Of a stretch of DNA of 5,439 nt, positions 1 through 4,877 are shown one piece after another. The stretch's first letter is position 1; each line of letters opens with the position of its first letter. Source of the DNA: Methanobacteriota archaeon (GTDB taxonomy: Archaea > Altiarchaeota > Altiarchaeia > IMC4 > QMZM01); the NCBI GenBank assembly GCA_903930485.1, contig CAIYYO010000174.1, forward strand, positions 1 to 5,439, written 5' to 3'. The notes below the pieces were generated by a model, which had not been told where the DNA came from, ran no database searches, and saw only the letters and a program-made list of their open reading frames with translations. The position numbers and the translations under genes are program-made.

Positions 1-1
1 C

Positions 2-403
2 GCATATATCATATCCGTCGGAGACAAGGTCACTGACGCCCTGATAACGATGGGCGTCTCGCCTGACATATGCATCTACGACGGCAAGACCAAGAGGCAG
101 GACATAGGGATACTTTCCGGGATAAAAGGATACAATGCGGCAGAGATCAAGGTAAACAATCCCGCGGGATCGATAACCGAAGACGCGTCGGATGCGATAG
201 AAAAGGCCGTCAAGTCCGGGAAAAGGACGAAGATATTCGTCTCGGGCGAGGAGGATCTCCTCACCCTGGCGGCGATCGAAAAGGCCCCGGCGGGATGGAT
301 CGTCTTGTACGGACAGCCGGATCAGGGGATAGTTCTGGTCAATGTCGATAAATCAACAAAAAACAAGGTCGAAAAAATACTTGACGAGATGAGTGTAAAA
401 TGA
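2..403 (+). CDS. GTP-dependent dephospho-CoA kinase (DUF359/COG1909), 5'-truncated by window edge
   Basis: This is the archaeal enzyme that phosphorylates dephospho-CoA to coenzyme A with GTP as donor, the last step of CoA synthesis, in the cytoplasm. The frame is open from base 2, giving 133 visible residues. The family is usually about 170-180 residues, so roughly 40 N-terminal residues lie outside. Family motifs seen, numbered from the first visible codon: VGDKVT (6-11), PDICIYDGKTKR (21-32), NPAGSI (53-58), the acidic GEEDLL (82-87) and YGQP (103-106). The ATG at base 50 lies inside the conserved core, between VGDKVT and YDGKTKR, and is not the start. The stop overlaps the ATG of the S24e gene (ATGA), implying translational coupling. 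In many archaea this gene sits directly before rps24e and rps27ae, as here. Identification comes from motifs and context; the kinase activity is family knowledge (Thermococcus enzyme). Confidence 0.93.
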   Translation, partial: AYIISVGDKVTDALITMGVSPDICIYDGKTKRQDIGILSGIKGYNAAEIKVNNPAGSITEDASDAIEKAVKSGKRTKIFVSGEEDLLTLAAIEKAPAGWIVLYGQPDQGIVLVNVDKSTKNKVEKILDEMSVK

Positions 404-762
404 AAATAGAGGTATTGAAGGAGAAAGAGAACCATCTGCTCAACAGGAAAGAGATTAATTTCAAGGTGGTTTTCGAAGGCGGCACCCCGAACATAAAAGA
501 CGTACGCAAAGAACTCGTAGGCAGCCTGCACGCCAGCGATAAGCTGACTGTCGTGGACAGCATGATGCCCGCATTCGGAAAGAAAAGCCTTAAAGGATAC
601 GCGAAGGTCTACAAGGACGAGAAATCAATGAGCGTTGAGCCGAAATTCAGGATCAAGAAGAACTTCGGAGTAAAGGAGGAGCCTAAAGATGCCACAGCAG
701 CGGCACCCGCTGCCGCACAAGCACCTGCGCCTCCCGCACCGAAGAAAGAGGAGAAGAAGTAG
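400..762 (+). CDS. rps24e: Small ribosomal subunit protein S24e with Ala/Pro/Lys C-terminal tail
   Basis: This is a 30S subunit protein shared by archaea and eukaryotes and absent from bacteria. The 120-residue product has the S24e fold signature: a start resembling the family N terminus (KIEVLKEKENHLLNRKEI), then GTPNIKDVRKEL in the middle, and FGKKSLKGYAKVYKDE at 59-74, which corresponds to the family's FGxxxxxG(F/Y) signature region. Archaeal S24e is usually about 100 residues. The excess is a tail from about residue 92 on, made almost entirely of Ala, Pro, Gln, Lys and Glu and ending in KKEEKK. The start ATG shares bases with the stop of the upstream kinase gene. There is no strong Shine-Dalgarno, only a weak GAGATGAG about 8 bases upstream, so coupling to the upstream gene probably drives initiation. 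S27ae follows 19 bases downstream. Confidence 0.95.
   Translation: MKIEVLKEKENHLLNRKEINFKVVFEGGTPNIKDVRKELVGSLHASDKLTVVDSMMPAFGKKSLKGYAKVYKDEKSMSVEPKFRIKKNFGVKEEPKDATAAAPAAAQAPAPPAPKKEEKK
691..759 (+). other. Low-complexity Ala/Pro/Lys tail of S24e
   Basis: Codons 98-120 of the S24e gene encode an Ala/Pro-rich run followed by KKEEKK, with no predicted fold. The composition resembles the N-terminal extension of the next gene, S27ae. It is probably a disordered, solvent-exposed or rRNA-contacting extension; this role is inferred from composition only. Confidence 0.8.
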
Positions 763-767
763 AATTT

Positions 768-774
768 GAGGGAT
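768..774 (+). promoter_or_regulatory. Shine-Dalgarno site of rps27ae
   Basis: GAGGGAT lies 7 bases before the ATG at 782 and resembles the archaeal GGAGGTGATC ribosome-binding site. It is the clearest Shine-Dalgarno in the left-hand operon and supports ATG 782 as the S27ae start, so the long Ala/Pro N-terminal extension is probably translated. Confidence 0.6.
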
Positions 775-781
775 AAAAAAG

Positions 782-919
782 ATGGCAGAAGATAAAGGCA
801 AACCCAAAACATCGGCTGCGCCCGCGGCGCCAGCTGCGCCAATAGAAGCCGCGAAGCCGGCAGAAGCTAAACCTAAGCCCAAGGTAGACAAGAAACCGGT
901 CGCCAAAGGCAAAAAGAAG
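782..919 (+). other. Low-complexity Ala/Pro/Lys N-terminal extension of S27ae
   Basis: Codons 1-46 encode a region made mostly of Ala, Pro and Lys, with AAPAAPAAP and KPAEAKPKPK stretches, ahead of the conserved S27ae body. It mirrors the tail at the end of the neighbouring S24e gene. It is likely disordered. No domain is recognised. Confidence 0.8.
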
Positions 920-1096
920 ATCTCGCAGAAGTGGAAGCTCTACGAATTGACCGCAGACAAGGCGAAAAAGAAGAGAAAAAGCTGCCCTAAATGCGGAGAC
1001 GGAGTATTCCTGGGCCATCACGCGACAAGGGACTCGTGCGGGAAATGCGGCTACACTGAATTCCGGAAGATGCCGACCGAAGAAAAGAAGAAGTAA
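782..1096 (+). CDS. rps27ae: Small ribosomal subunit protein S27ae, zinc-ribbon type, with long N-terminal extension
   Basis: This 30S subunit protein of archaea and eukaryotes is held together by one zinc ion. The 104-residue product carries the C4 zinc ribbon C68-x2-C71-x14-C86-x2-C89, inside typical family text (SCPKCGDGVFLGHHATRD, then CGKCGYTEF). Before it, from about residue 48, comes the basic QKWKLYEL segment typical of the family. Most archaeal S27ae proteins are only about 50-70 residues. Here residues 1-46 are an Ala/Pro/Lys-rich, presumably disordered extension. In eukaryotes the same end is fused to ubiquitin; no ubiquitin-like sequence is present here. A Shine-Dalgarno at 768-774 and a single start choice support the long form. 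The stop TAA is followed directly by the ATG of the DUF429 gene, so all four genes of the run are probably cotranscribed. Confidence 0.95.
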   Translation: MAEDKGKPKTSAAPAAPAAPIEAAKPAEAKPKPKVDKKPVAKGKKKISQKWKLYELTADKAKKKRKSCPKCGDGVFLGHHATRDSCGKCGYTEFRKMPTEEKKK

Positions 1097-1648
1097 ATGA
1101 AATACGTCGGCATCGACCTGGCCGGCAACCCGAAGAACGACACAGGATTCTGCATACTCGTAATAAACGGGGATGGGCGCACCATATCCGCCTCGATACT
1201 GCATTCTGACGCCGAGCTTATAGATAAGATAGGAAAAACCGGCCAGGCCATCGTAGCTATTGATGCGCCCCTGACATACGCCGGAGTCAACAGGAAATGC
1301 GACGAAGACCTGCGCGAGTACGGGGCGTTGCCAGCAACCCTTCCGGGAATGGAAGTCCTTGCCAAGAGAGGGACCAATCTGGCAAAAGAACTTGGAAAAA
1401 AAGGCCACAAGGTCATAGAAGTCTATGCGACCGCTTCTGCGAAAATACTCGGATTCTATGAAAAAGACGAGCGGGCGGCGCAGAAAAAACTGATGGAATT
1501 CGACCTCGCGGGAGACATACAGAAAAGGATACTTTCAAGAGACGAATTAGACGCCCTGTTCTGCGCGCTGACAGCGTACCTCCACGCCGGCGGACAGACC
1601 GAGCAGGTAGGAGACGAGTCAGGAAAGATAACGATCCCGAAAGTATGA
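1097..1648 (+). CDS. DUF429 family protein, predicted RNase H-fold nuclease (COG2410-like)
   Basis: This 183-residue cytoplasmic protein of unknown biochemical function belongs to the DUF429 family, which is predicted to have an RNase H-like fold. Family landmarks are in order: GIDLAGNP with D7 at the N-terminal strand, TGF (16-18), AIDAPL with D56, RKCDEDLREYGALPATLPGM (66-85), EVYATA (108-113), where many relatives have a Pro after the Tyr, and DELDALFCALTAYL with D149 and D152 near the C terminus. D7, D56 and D152 are the likely metal-binding acidic set by analogy with RNase H folds; this is inferred, not shown. The length is about normal for a compact DUF429 member. The ATG follows the S27ae stop with no gap, so translation is probably coupled. 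A housekeeping or nucleic-acid role is suggested only by its position. Confidence is high for the family and low for function. Confidence 0.88.
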   Translation: MKYVGIDLAGNPKNDTGFCILVINGDGRTISASILHSDAELIDKIGKTGQAIVAIDAPLTYAGVNRKCDEDLREYGALPATLPGMEVLAKRGTNLAKELGKKGHKVIEVYATASAKILGFYEKDERAAQKKLMEFDLAGDIQKRILSRDELDALFCALTAYLHAGGQTEQVGDESGKITIPKV

Positions 1649-1651
1649 TTA

Positions 1652-1668
1652 TAAAAGAATATATATAA
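1652..1668 (+). promoter_or_regulatory. Archaeal promoter (A-rich BRE plus TATA box) of the pilin-repeat gene
   Basis: An A-rich segment runs into ATATATAA (1661-1668) in the 38-base gap after the DUF429 stop. The TATA centre, near 1664, lies about 23-26 bases before the tandem ATGs at 1687 and 1690. This is the usual archaeal TATA-to-transcript-start distance, so the transcript would begin at or next to the start codon (leaderless). No Shine-Dalgarno is present, in agreement. A pyrimidine tract CCTCCTCCTT (1669-1678) lies between. Confidence 0.6.
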
Positions 1669-1686
1669 CCTCCTCCTTATGCTTAA

Positions 1687-1755
1687 ATGATGAAACGGCT
1701 CTTTCATGTACTGCTCGCATTCCTGCTCATATCCTGCATAACCCTCGCATCGGCG
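1687..1755 (+). other. Signal peptide of the pilin-repeat protein
   Basis: Codons 1-23 encode MKR, a Leu/Ile-rich core and an A-S-A motif just before Gln24, a good signal peptidase I site. A possible lipobox (LISC, Cys17) lies inside the hydrophobic core, but the A-S-A site after it is the better candidate. Cleavage would leave a Thr/Pro-rich mature N terminus outside the cell. Confidence 0.75.
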
Positions 1756-3387
1756 CAGTCCACCCCTACCACAACGCCAACAACGAACGGCTTCACACTC
1801 TCGCCGGAAGCTAATGAGCTGATAGCGGCGATCAACAAGTTCCTCTGCCTGGCCGCCGAAGTCATACTAATTGTTGTCGGCGCCATCGCGACGCTTGTCC
1901 TGATAATCGCCGGAGTCAGATACCTTGTCTCAAGCGACGCGGAGTCCAGGAGCGAAGTACGCGGCCTGATAATGAACATACTGACAGGCCTTATAATAGT
2001 TCTCATAGCCATCCCGGCCCTGAATTTCATCATCCAGAATATAGCTCCAGGATTTTCCTGCGACCTCATAAAGGCGCCCTTTGAGAACATCAACAAATCC
2101 TTCTGCAACCTTATCTGCGTCGCAGAGATAATAGCTCCCTCCTTATGCGCCCTCATCCTCATCTACGGAGGCATCAGATACCTGACGTCCGGAGACGACC
2201 CGTCGGCCCGGGCCGGGGCGAGGAGCACCATAATTAATGCTATCATAGGCCTCGTCTTGGTAATGCTGGCAATACCCATATCCAACCTGGTCCTTATGAA
2301 CGTTTCAGGCCAGGTCTCCTGCGACTGCAACATAGACACGACCTTGACCGACCAGATGATAACGTTGTTTTGCAACTTTATATGCCTTCTTCTGACAGTA
2401 GCCCCGGCAGCGTGCGTCCTTGTCCTTATCTACGGAGGCCTGAGGTATCTAACGTCTGAAGAAGACCCCGGCGCCCGCAGCAAAGCCCGCAGCATCATGG
2501 TGAACGCGGTAGTCGGGCTAATGATAGTAATGATATCTGTAGCCGTCGTGAACGTCCTAATAAAAGGCATAGTGCCCCTCGACCAGGTGAAATGCGGCTG
2601 CATAACCGGAGGCGTCGACATGCTCGAAAAGACTCTCTGCAACCTGATATGCCTGTTCTCGTACATAGCGCCGGCACTATGCGCCCTCGTTCTGATCTAC
2701 GGCGGCGCGAAATACGTGGCCTCGGCAGAAGACCCGGGCGCTAGAGGCGCCGCTAAAAGCATAATAGTGAATGCATTAGTCGGCCTAATAATCGTCATGA
2801 TATCGGTAGCGATCGTAAACCTCCTCGTAGACAACATCCCGATACTTGGACAGGTAAAATGCGGATGCTTCAAAGGCCTTACGTCGGCCCAGGACATGAA
2901 CAAGGTCTTGTGCAACTTCATCTGCATACTGGAGGCGATAGCCCCGGCGGTCGCAGTCCTCGTAATAGCATACGGCGGCATCAAATACCTTACGTCCGGA
3001 GACGACCCGACGGCCCGTGCAGGCGCAAGAACGACGCTCGTAAGCGCCATAGTAGGGCTCGTCATCATCATGATAGCGATACCGGCAGTGAACCTCGTCC
3101 TCGTAAGCAGCATGCGCTTCCAGTGCGAATGCATAAAGAGCACTCCTGGGCCCACGCCGAACCCGCCAACGCAGAAATGCGCCATCCTCTCAGCCGTCGA
3201 CGGCCCGTACGGGTGCAAGGGAGCGAACAGTAACTACGACCCATGGCTCTTCGTCTGCAGAAAAGACGCGGACGGAAAATTCAGGCAGTACTATTATGCA
3301 TGCAGCACAGACGGCAAGGAAAACTGCGACGCGAAACAGAAAGACTGTACTGCGGCGGGTTGCGCGGACCAGTTCAGTTGTAAATAG
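1687..3387 (+). CDS. Secreted/membrane protein with five tandem VirB2/TrbC-type pilin-like hairpins and a Cys-rich C-terminal domain
   Basis: This 566-residue protein is predicted to sit in the cytoplasmic membrane and face outward. Residues 1-23 are a signal peptide (MKR, hydrophobic core, ASA|Q cleavage), followed by a Thr/Pro linker. Five homologous modules of about 80 residues follow (about 48-126, 137-214, 227-305, 316-394, 407-482). Each has a hydrophobic helix, the signature YGG-x-(R/K)-Y-(L/V)-x-S-x-x-D-P-x-A-R, then a second helix containing NAxxGLxIVM. This matches the T4SS pilin (VirB2/TrbC) hairpin. The Arg/Lys loops fit the cytoplasmic side, leaving both ends of each hairpin outside. 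Modules 2-5 begin C-N-x-I-C and end C-x-C. Residues 483-566 form a Pro linker and a domain with eight cysteines. Ordinary pilins of this type carry one hairpin; five in one chain is odd. The start is ATG 1687 or 1690, both just after a TATA box. Family resemblance is strong, but pilus formation is unproven. A mechanosensitive or transport role is not indicated. Confidence 0.85.
   Translation: MMKRLFHVLLAFLLISCITLASAQSTPTTTPTTNGFTLSPEANELIAAINKFLCLAAEVILIVVGAIATLVLIIAGVRYLVSSDAESRSEVRGLIMNILTGLIIVLIAIPALNFIIQNIAPGFSCDLIKAPFENINKSFCNLICVAEIIAPSLCALILIYGGIRYLTSGDDPSARAGARSTIINAIIGLVLVMLAIPISNLVLMNVSGQVSCDCNIDTTLTDQMITLFCNFICLLLTVAPAACVLVLIYGGLRYLTSEEDPGARSKARSIMVNAVVGLMIVMISVAVVNVLIKGIVPLDQVKCGCITGGVDMLEKTLCNLICLFSYIAPALCALVLIYGGAKYVASAEDPGARGAAKSIIVNALVGLIIVMISVAIVNLLVDNIPILGQVKCGCFKGLTSAQDMNKVLCNFICILEAIAPAVAVLVIAYGGIKYLTSGDDPTARAGARTTLVSAIVGLVIIMIAIPAVNLVLVSSMRFQCECIKSTPGPTPNPPTQKCAILSAVDGPYGCKGANSNYDPWLFVCRKDADGKFRQYYYACSTDGKENCDAKQKDCTAAGCADQFSCK
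1828..2064 (+). repeat. Pilin-like hairpin repeat 1 (residues 48-126), divergent copy
   Basis: The helices lie near residues 53-76 and 92-116, with the loop AGVRYLVSSDAESRSEVR between them. It lacks the DPxAR text and has a single cysteine at each end (C54, C125) where later copies have two. It is the most divergent copy, probably because it is the N-terminal cap. Confidence 0.8.
2095..2328 (+). repeat. Pilin-like hairpin repeat 2 (residues 137-214)
   Basis: It runs from C140-N-L-I-C144 to C212-D-C214. The loop YGGIRYLTSGDDPSARAGAR (160-179) is the canonical T4SS-pilin signature. It also has C154 in the first helix. Its loop and second helix resemble repeat 5 more than repeats 3 and 4 (GDDP, ARAGAR, AIP). 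Confidence 0.88.
2365..2601 (+). repeat. Pilin-like hairpin repeat 3 (residues 227-305)
   Basis: It runs from C229-N-F-I-C233 to C303-G-C305, with the loop YGGLRYLTSEEDPGARSKAR (249-268) and C243 in helix 1. The second helix reads IVMISVAVVN, shared with repeat 4, as are the DQVKCGC-type ending and EDPGAR. Confidence 0.88.
2632..2868 (+). repeat. Pilin-like hairpin repeat 4 (residues 316-394)
   Basis: It runs from C318-N-L-I-C322 to C392-G-C394, with the loop YGGAKYVASAEDPGARGAAK (338-357) and C332 in helix 1. It pairs most closely with repeat 3 (EDPGAR, VMISVA, QVKCGC). Confidence 0.88.
2905..3132 (+). repeat. Pilin-like hairpin repeat 5 (residues 407-482)
   Basis: It runs from C409-N-F-I-C413 to C480-E-C482, with the loop YGGIKYLTSGDDPTARAGAR (429-448). 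It lacks the helix-1 cysteine of repeats 2-4 (Ala423 instead). It shares an 18-base identical stretch with repeat 2 (bases 2185-2202 and 2992-3009). Confidence 0.88.
3133..3384 (+). other. Cysteine-rich C-terminal extracellular domain of the pilin-repeat protein
   Basis: Residues 483-566 begin with a Pro/Thr linker (PGPTPNPPT), followed by a polar, soluble-looking domain with eight cysteines (498, 510, 524, 539, 547, 554, 559, 565) and aromatic residues (YDPW, YYY). The domain was not recognised. The even cysteine number and predicted outside location suggest up to four disulfides. Confidence 0.65.
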
Positions 3388-3403
3388 AATTCCCCGTAAC
3401 TAG

Positions 3404-3410
3404 TTTTATA
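3404..3410 (+). promoter_or_regulatory. Archaeal TATA box of the FAD dehydrogenase gene
   Basis: TTTTATA lies in the 53-base gap between the two large genes. Its centre is about 34 bases before ATG 3441, so a transcript starting some 26 bases downstream would have a 5' leader of under 10 bases. A pyrimidine tract CCCCCTCTTCCC (3411-3422) follows, as at the promoter upstream of base 1687. An alternative TATA-like ATTATATA (3423-3430) is too close to the start. Confidence 0.5.
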
Positions 3411-3440
3411 CCCCCTCTTCCCATTATATATGGGACCAAA

Positions 3441-4853
3441 ATGGCGAAGCAAAACTACGATGTCGTGATTATCGGCGCAGGGCCTGCGGGCATGTTCGCT
3501 GCATACGAGCTGCTTAAGGAAAAAGACCTCTCGATTCTAATCATAGACGAAGGCAAAGACATCAGGAACAGGCATTGCCAGATGAAGGAGACCATCCAGT
3601 GCGCCAAATGCACGCCGTGCAGCATCATGTGCGGCGTAGGCGGCTCCGGGACGTACTCTGACGGAACTTTGAATTTGCGTTACGACATCGGCGGGAACCT
3701 TATGGATTTCACCAAAGACGAGCACAAAGCCGTCGAACTCGTTGAAGAGGTGGACAAGGTCTTCCTGAAATTCGGCGGACCGACTAAGATGTACGGAACC
3801 GATCTGGAGGGCATACTCGACCTCAAGCGGAGGGCTGCGTCCGTCGGTATCAAATTCATAGAGATCAGGCAGAGGCACATAGGCACGGACAAGACGCCGA
3901 TATTGATAGAGAAATTCGCGCAATACCTAAGGAAGAACGGCGTAGAGTTCCTGCTCCAGACCATGGTCGAGGACATAACCGTAAAGAACGGCGTCTGCAC
4001 AGGCGTCAAACTCAAGGACGGAAAAGAGATCAAGGCCAACTACGTGATAGTGGCGCCTGGAAGGGTTGGAGCGCCGTGGTTCAACGATCTTGCCAGCAGG
4101 CACAAGATCAAGGCAAAGTTCGGCCCCATCGACGTCGGCGTGCGGGTGGAGGTTTCGTCGATAATCATGGATCCGGTCATTAAGATAAACCGAGACCCCA
4201 AGTTCCACATCAGGACCAAGACCTACGACGACTTCGTGCGCACGTTCTGCACCAACCACGAAGGATATGTAGTGAAGGAGAAGTACGACGGATTCATAGG
4301 AGTAAACGGCCACTCCATGTCGGAGAAGCAGTCGCAGAACAGCAACTTCGCATTCCTTGTAAGGATATCGCTCACCGAGCCCGTGGAGGACACGATAAAA
4401 TACGGCCGCTCGATAGCGAAACTCGCCTCCAACATCGGAGGAGGCAAGCCCATAATCCAAAGGATAGGCGACCTGCGCAGGGGGAGAAGATCGCACGCCA
4501 ATATGATATTAGAGAACGCGGTCCAGAACAGCCTGAAAGACGTCACGCCGGGAGACATCTCGATGGCGCTGCCGCACAGGATAGTGACCGACGTGATGGA
4601 GGGCCTTGAGAAATTGAACGAGGTCATTCCCGGAGTCGCTTCCGATTCAACCCTCCTCTATGCGCCGGAGATCAAGTTCTATGCCACGCAGGCGTCCGTC
4701 GACGGCAACATGGAGACCAGCATGAAGAATCTGTTCGCAGCCGGGGACGGCACCGGGTGTAGCCGGGACATCGTCAACGCGGCCGCCACGGGACTGTTAG
4801 CCGCGAGAGGGATAATAAGAAAGCACAAGGCAGAGGGCACGTGCCAGTATTGA
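3441..4853 (+). CDS. FAD-dependent dehydrogenase (COG2509-like NAD(P)/FAD oxidoreductase) with N-terminal cysteine cluster
   Basis: This 470-residue, probably soluble flavoprotein has an unknown substrate. The N terminus is a Rossmann FAD-binding fold: a beta strand, G12-x-G14-x-x-G17, and acidic D36-E37 after the second strand to bind the FAD ribose. C46 and C54-x2-C57-x2-C60-x3-C64 follow, leading into GVGGSGTYSDGTLN (65-78), a version of the GGxGxxSDGKL text typical of this family. Later landmarks are VAPGRVGAPW (204-213), PIDVGVRVE (229-237), and the C-terminal FAD-closing motif NLFAAGDGTG (430-439) followed by an alpha helix. The length fits full-length family members. Relatives are annotated only as predicted FAD dehydrogenases; geranylgeranyl reductase-like or thiazole-synthase-like roles are not supported by the cysteine cluster and SDG motif. 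It has its own promoter and ends just before a T-rich terminator. Confidence 0.9.
   Translation: MAKQNYDVVIIGAGPAGMFAAYELLKEKDLSILIIDEGKDIRNRHCQMKETIQCAKCTPCSIMCGVGGSGTYSDGTLNLRYDIGGNLMDFTKDEHKAVELVEEVDKVFLKFGGPTKMYGTDLEGILDLKRRAASVGIKFIEIRQRHIGTDKTPILIEKFAQYLRKNGVEFLLQTMVEDITVKNGVCTGVKLKDGKEIKANYVIVAPGRVGAPWFNDLASRHKIKAKFGPIDVGVRVEVSSIIMDPVIKINRDPKFHIRTKTYDDFVRTFCTNHEGYVVKEKYDGFIGVNGHSMSEKQSQNSNFAFLVRISLTEPVEDTIKYGRSIAKLASNIGGGKPIIQRIGDLRRGRRSHANMILENAVQNSLKDVTPGDISMALPHRIVTDVMEGLEKLNEVIPGVASDSTLLYAPEIKFYATQASVDGNMETSMKNLFAAGDGTGCSRDIVNAAATGLLAARGIIRKHKAEGTCQY
3576..3632 (+). other. Cysteine cluster in the FAD dehydrogenase (possible Fe-S or redox site)
   Basis: Residues 46-64 contain C46, C54, C57, C60 and C64. 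The C-x2-C-x2-C-x3-C spacing resembles a 4Fe-4S ferredoxin motif, though no Pro follows the last Cys. Cysteines in this region are common in the family. Cofactor binding is inferred, not demonstrated. Confidence 0.5.
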
Positions 4854-4865
4854 ATTCTTAAGGGA

Positions 4866-4877
4866 TTATTTTTCTTT
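4866..4877 (+). terminator. T-rich transcription terminator after the FAD dehydrogenase gene
   Basis: TTATTTTTCTTT begins 12 bases after the plus-strand stop. Archaeal termination depends mainly on such U-rich runs without a hairpin. The tract also encodes the last codons (Lys-rich end) and stop of the converging minus-strand gene, so it serves both. Confidence 0.5.

Noticed and set aside
50..403. ATG at base 50 as the start of the first gene
   Set aside because: Codons from base 2 onward encode the conserved VGDKVT motif of the kinase family, so the gene begins before the window.
683..1408. 241-residue open frame on the minus strand opposite S24e/S27ae/DUF429
   Set aside because: It is antisense to three clearly identified genes; its product has no family motif and its low-complexity stretch only mirrors their Ala/Pro/Lys-rich codons.
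1669..1676. CCTCCTCC, equal to an anti-Shine-Dalgarno core, or a strong Shine-Dalgarno on the minus strand
   Set aside because: No start codon follows at a suitable distance on the minus strand, and on the plus strand it lies upstream of the expected transcript start.
1679..1690. Tiny open frame ATG-CTT-AAA-TGA overlapping the pilin-repeat start (possible upstream ORF)
   Set aside because: The predicted transcript begins at about 1687-1690, so this ATG would not be in the mRNA.
1735..1737. Lipobox cysteine (Cys17) making the pilin-repeat protein a lipoprotein
   Set aside because: The Cys is followed by more hydrophobic residues and a better A-S-A signal peptidase I site at 21-23; it remains a weak alternative.
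1828..3132. Ten-helix protein as a transporter or channel of a classical family
   Set aside because: No transporter motif is visible, and the five hairpins share the T4SS-pilin loop signature and matched end cysteines, which fit a pilin-like repeat better.
2697..3218. 173-residue open frame opposite pilin repeats 4-5
   Set aside because: It is a shadow of the repeats: similar antisense frames recur opposite several repeats, as expected from repeated coding DNA.
3430..3468. Alternative ATG at 3430 before the FAD dehydrogenase
   Set aside because: It is out of frame with the enzyme, ends after 12 codons, and probably lies upstream of the transcript start.
3927..4496. 189-residue open frame on the minus strand opposite the FAD dehydrogenase
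   Set aside because: It lies fully within a recognised full-length enzyme gene and has no promoter, ribosome site or domain.
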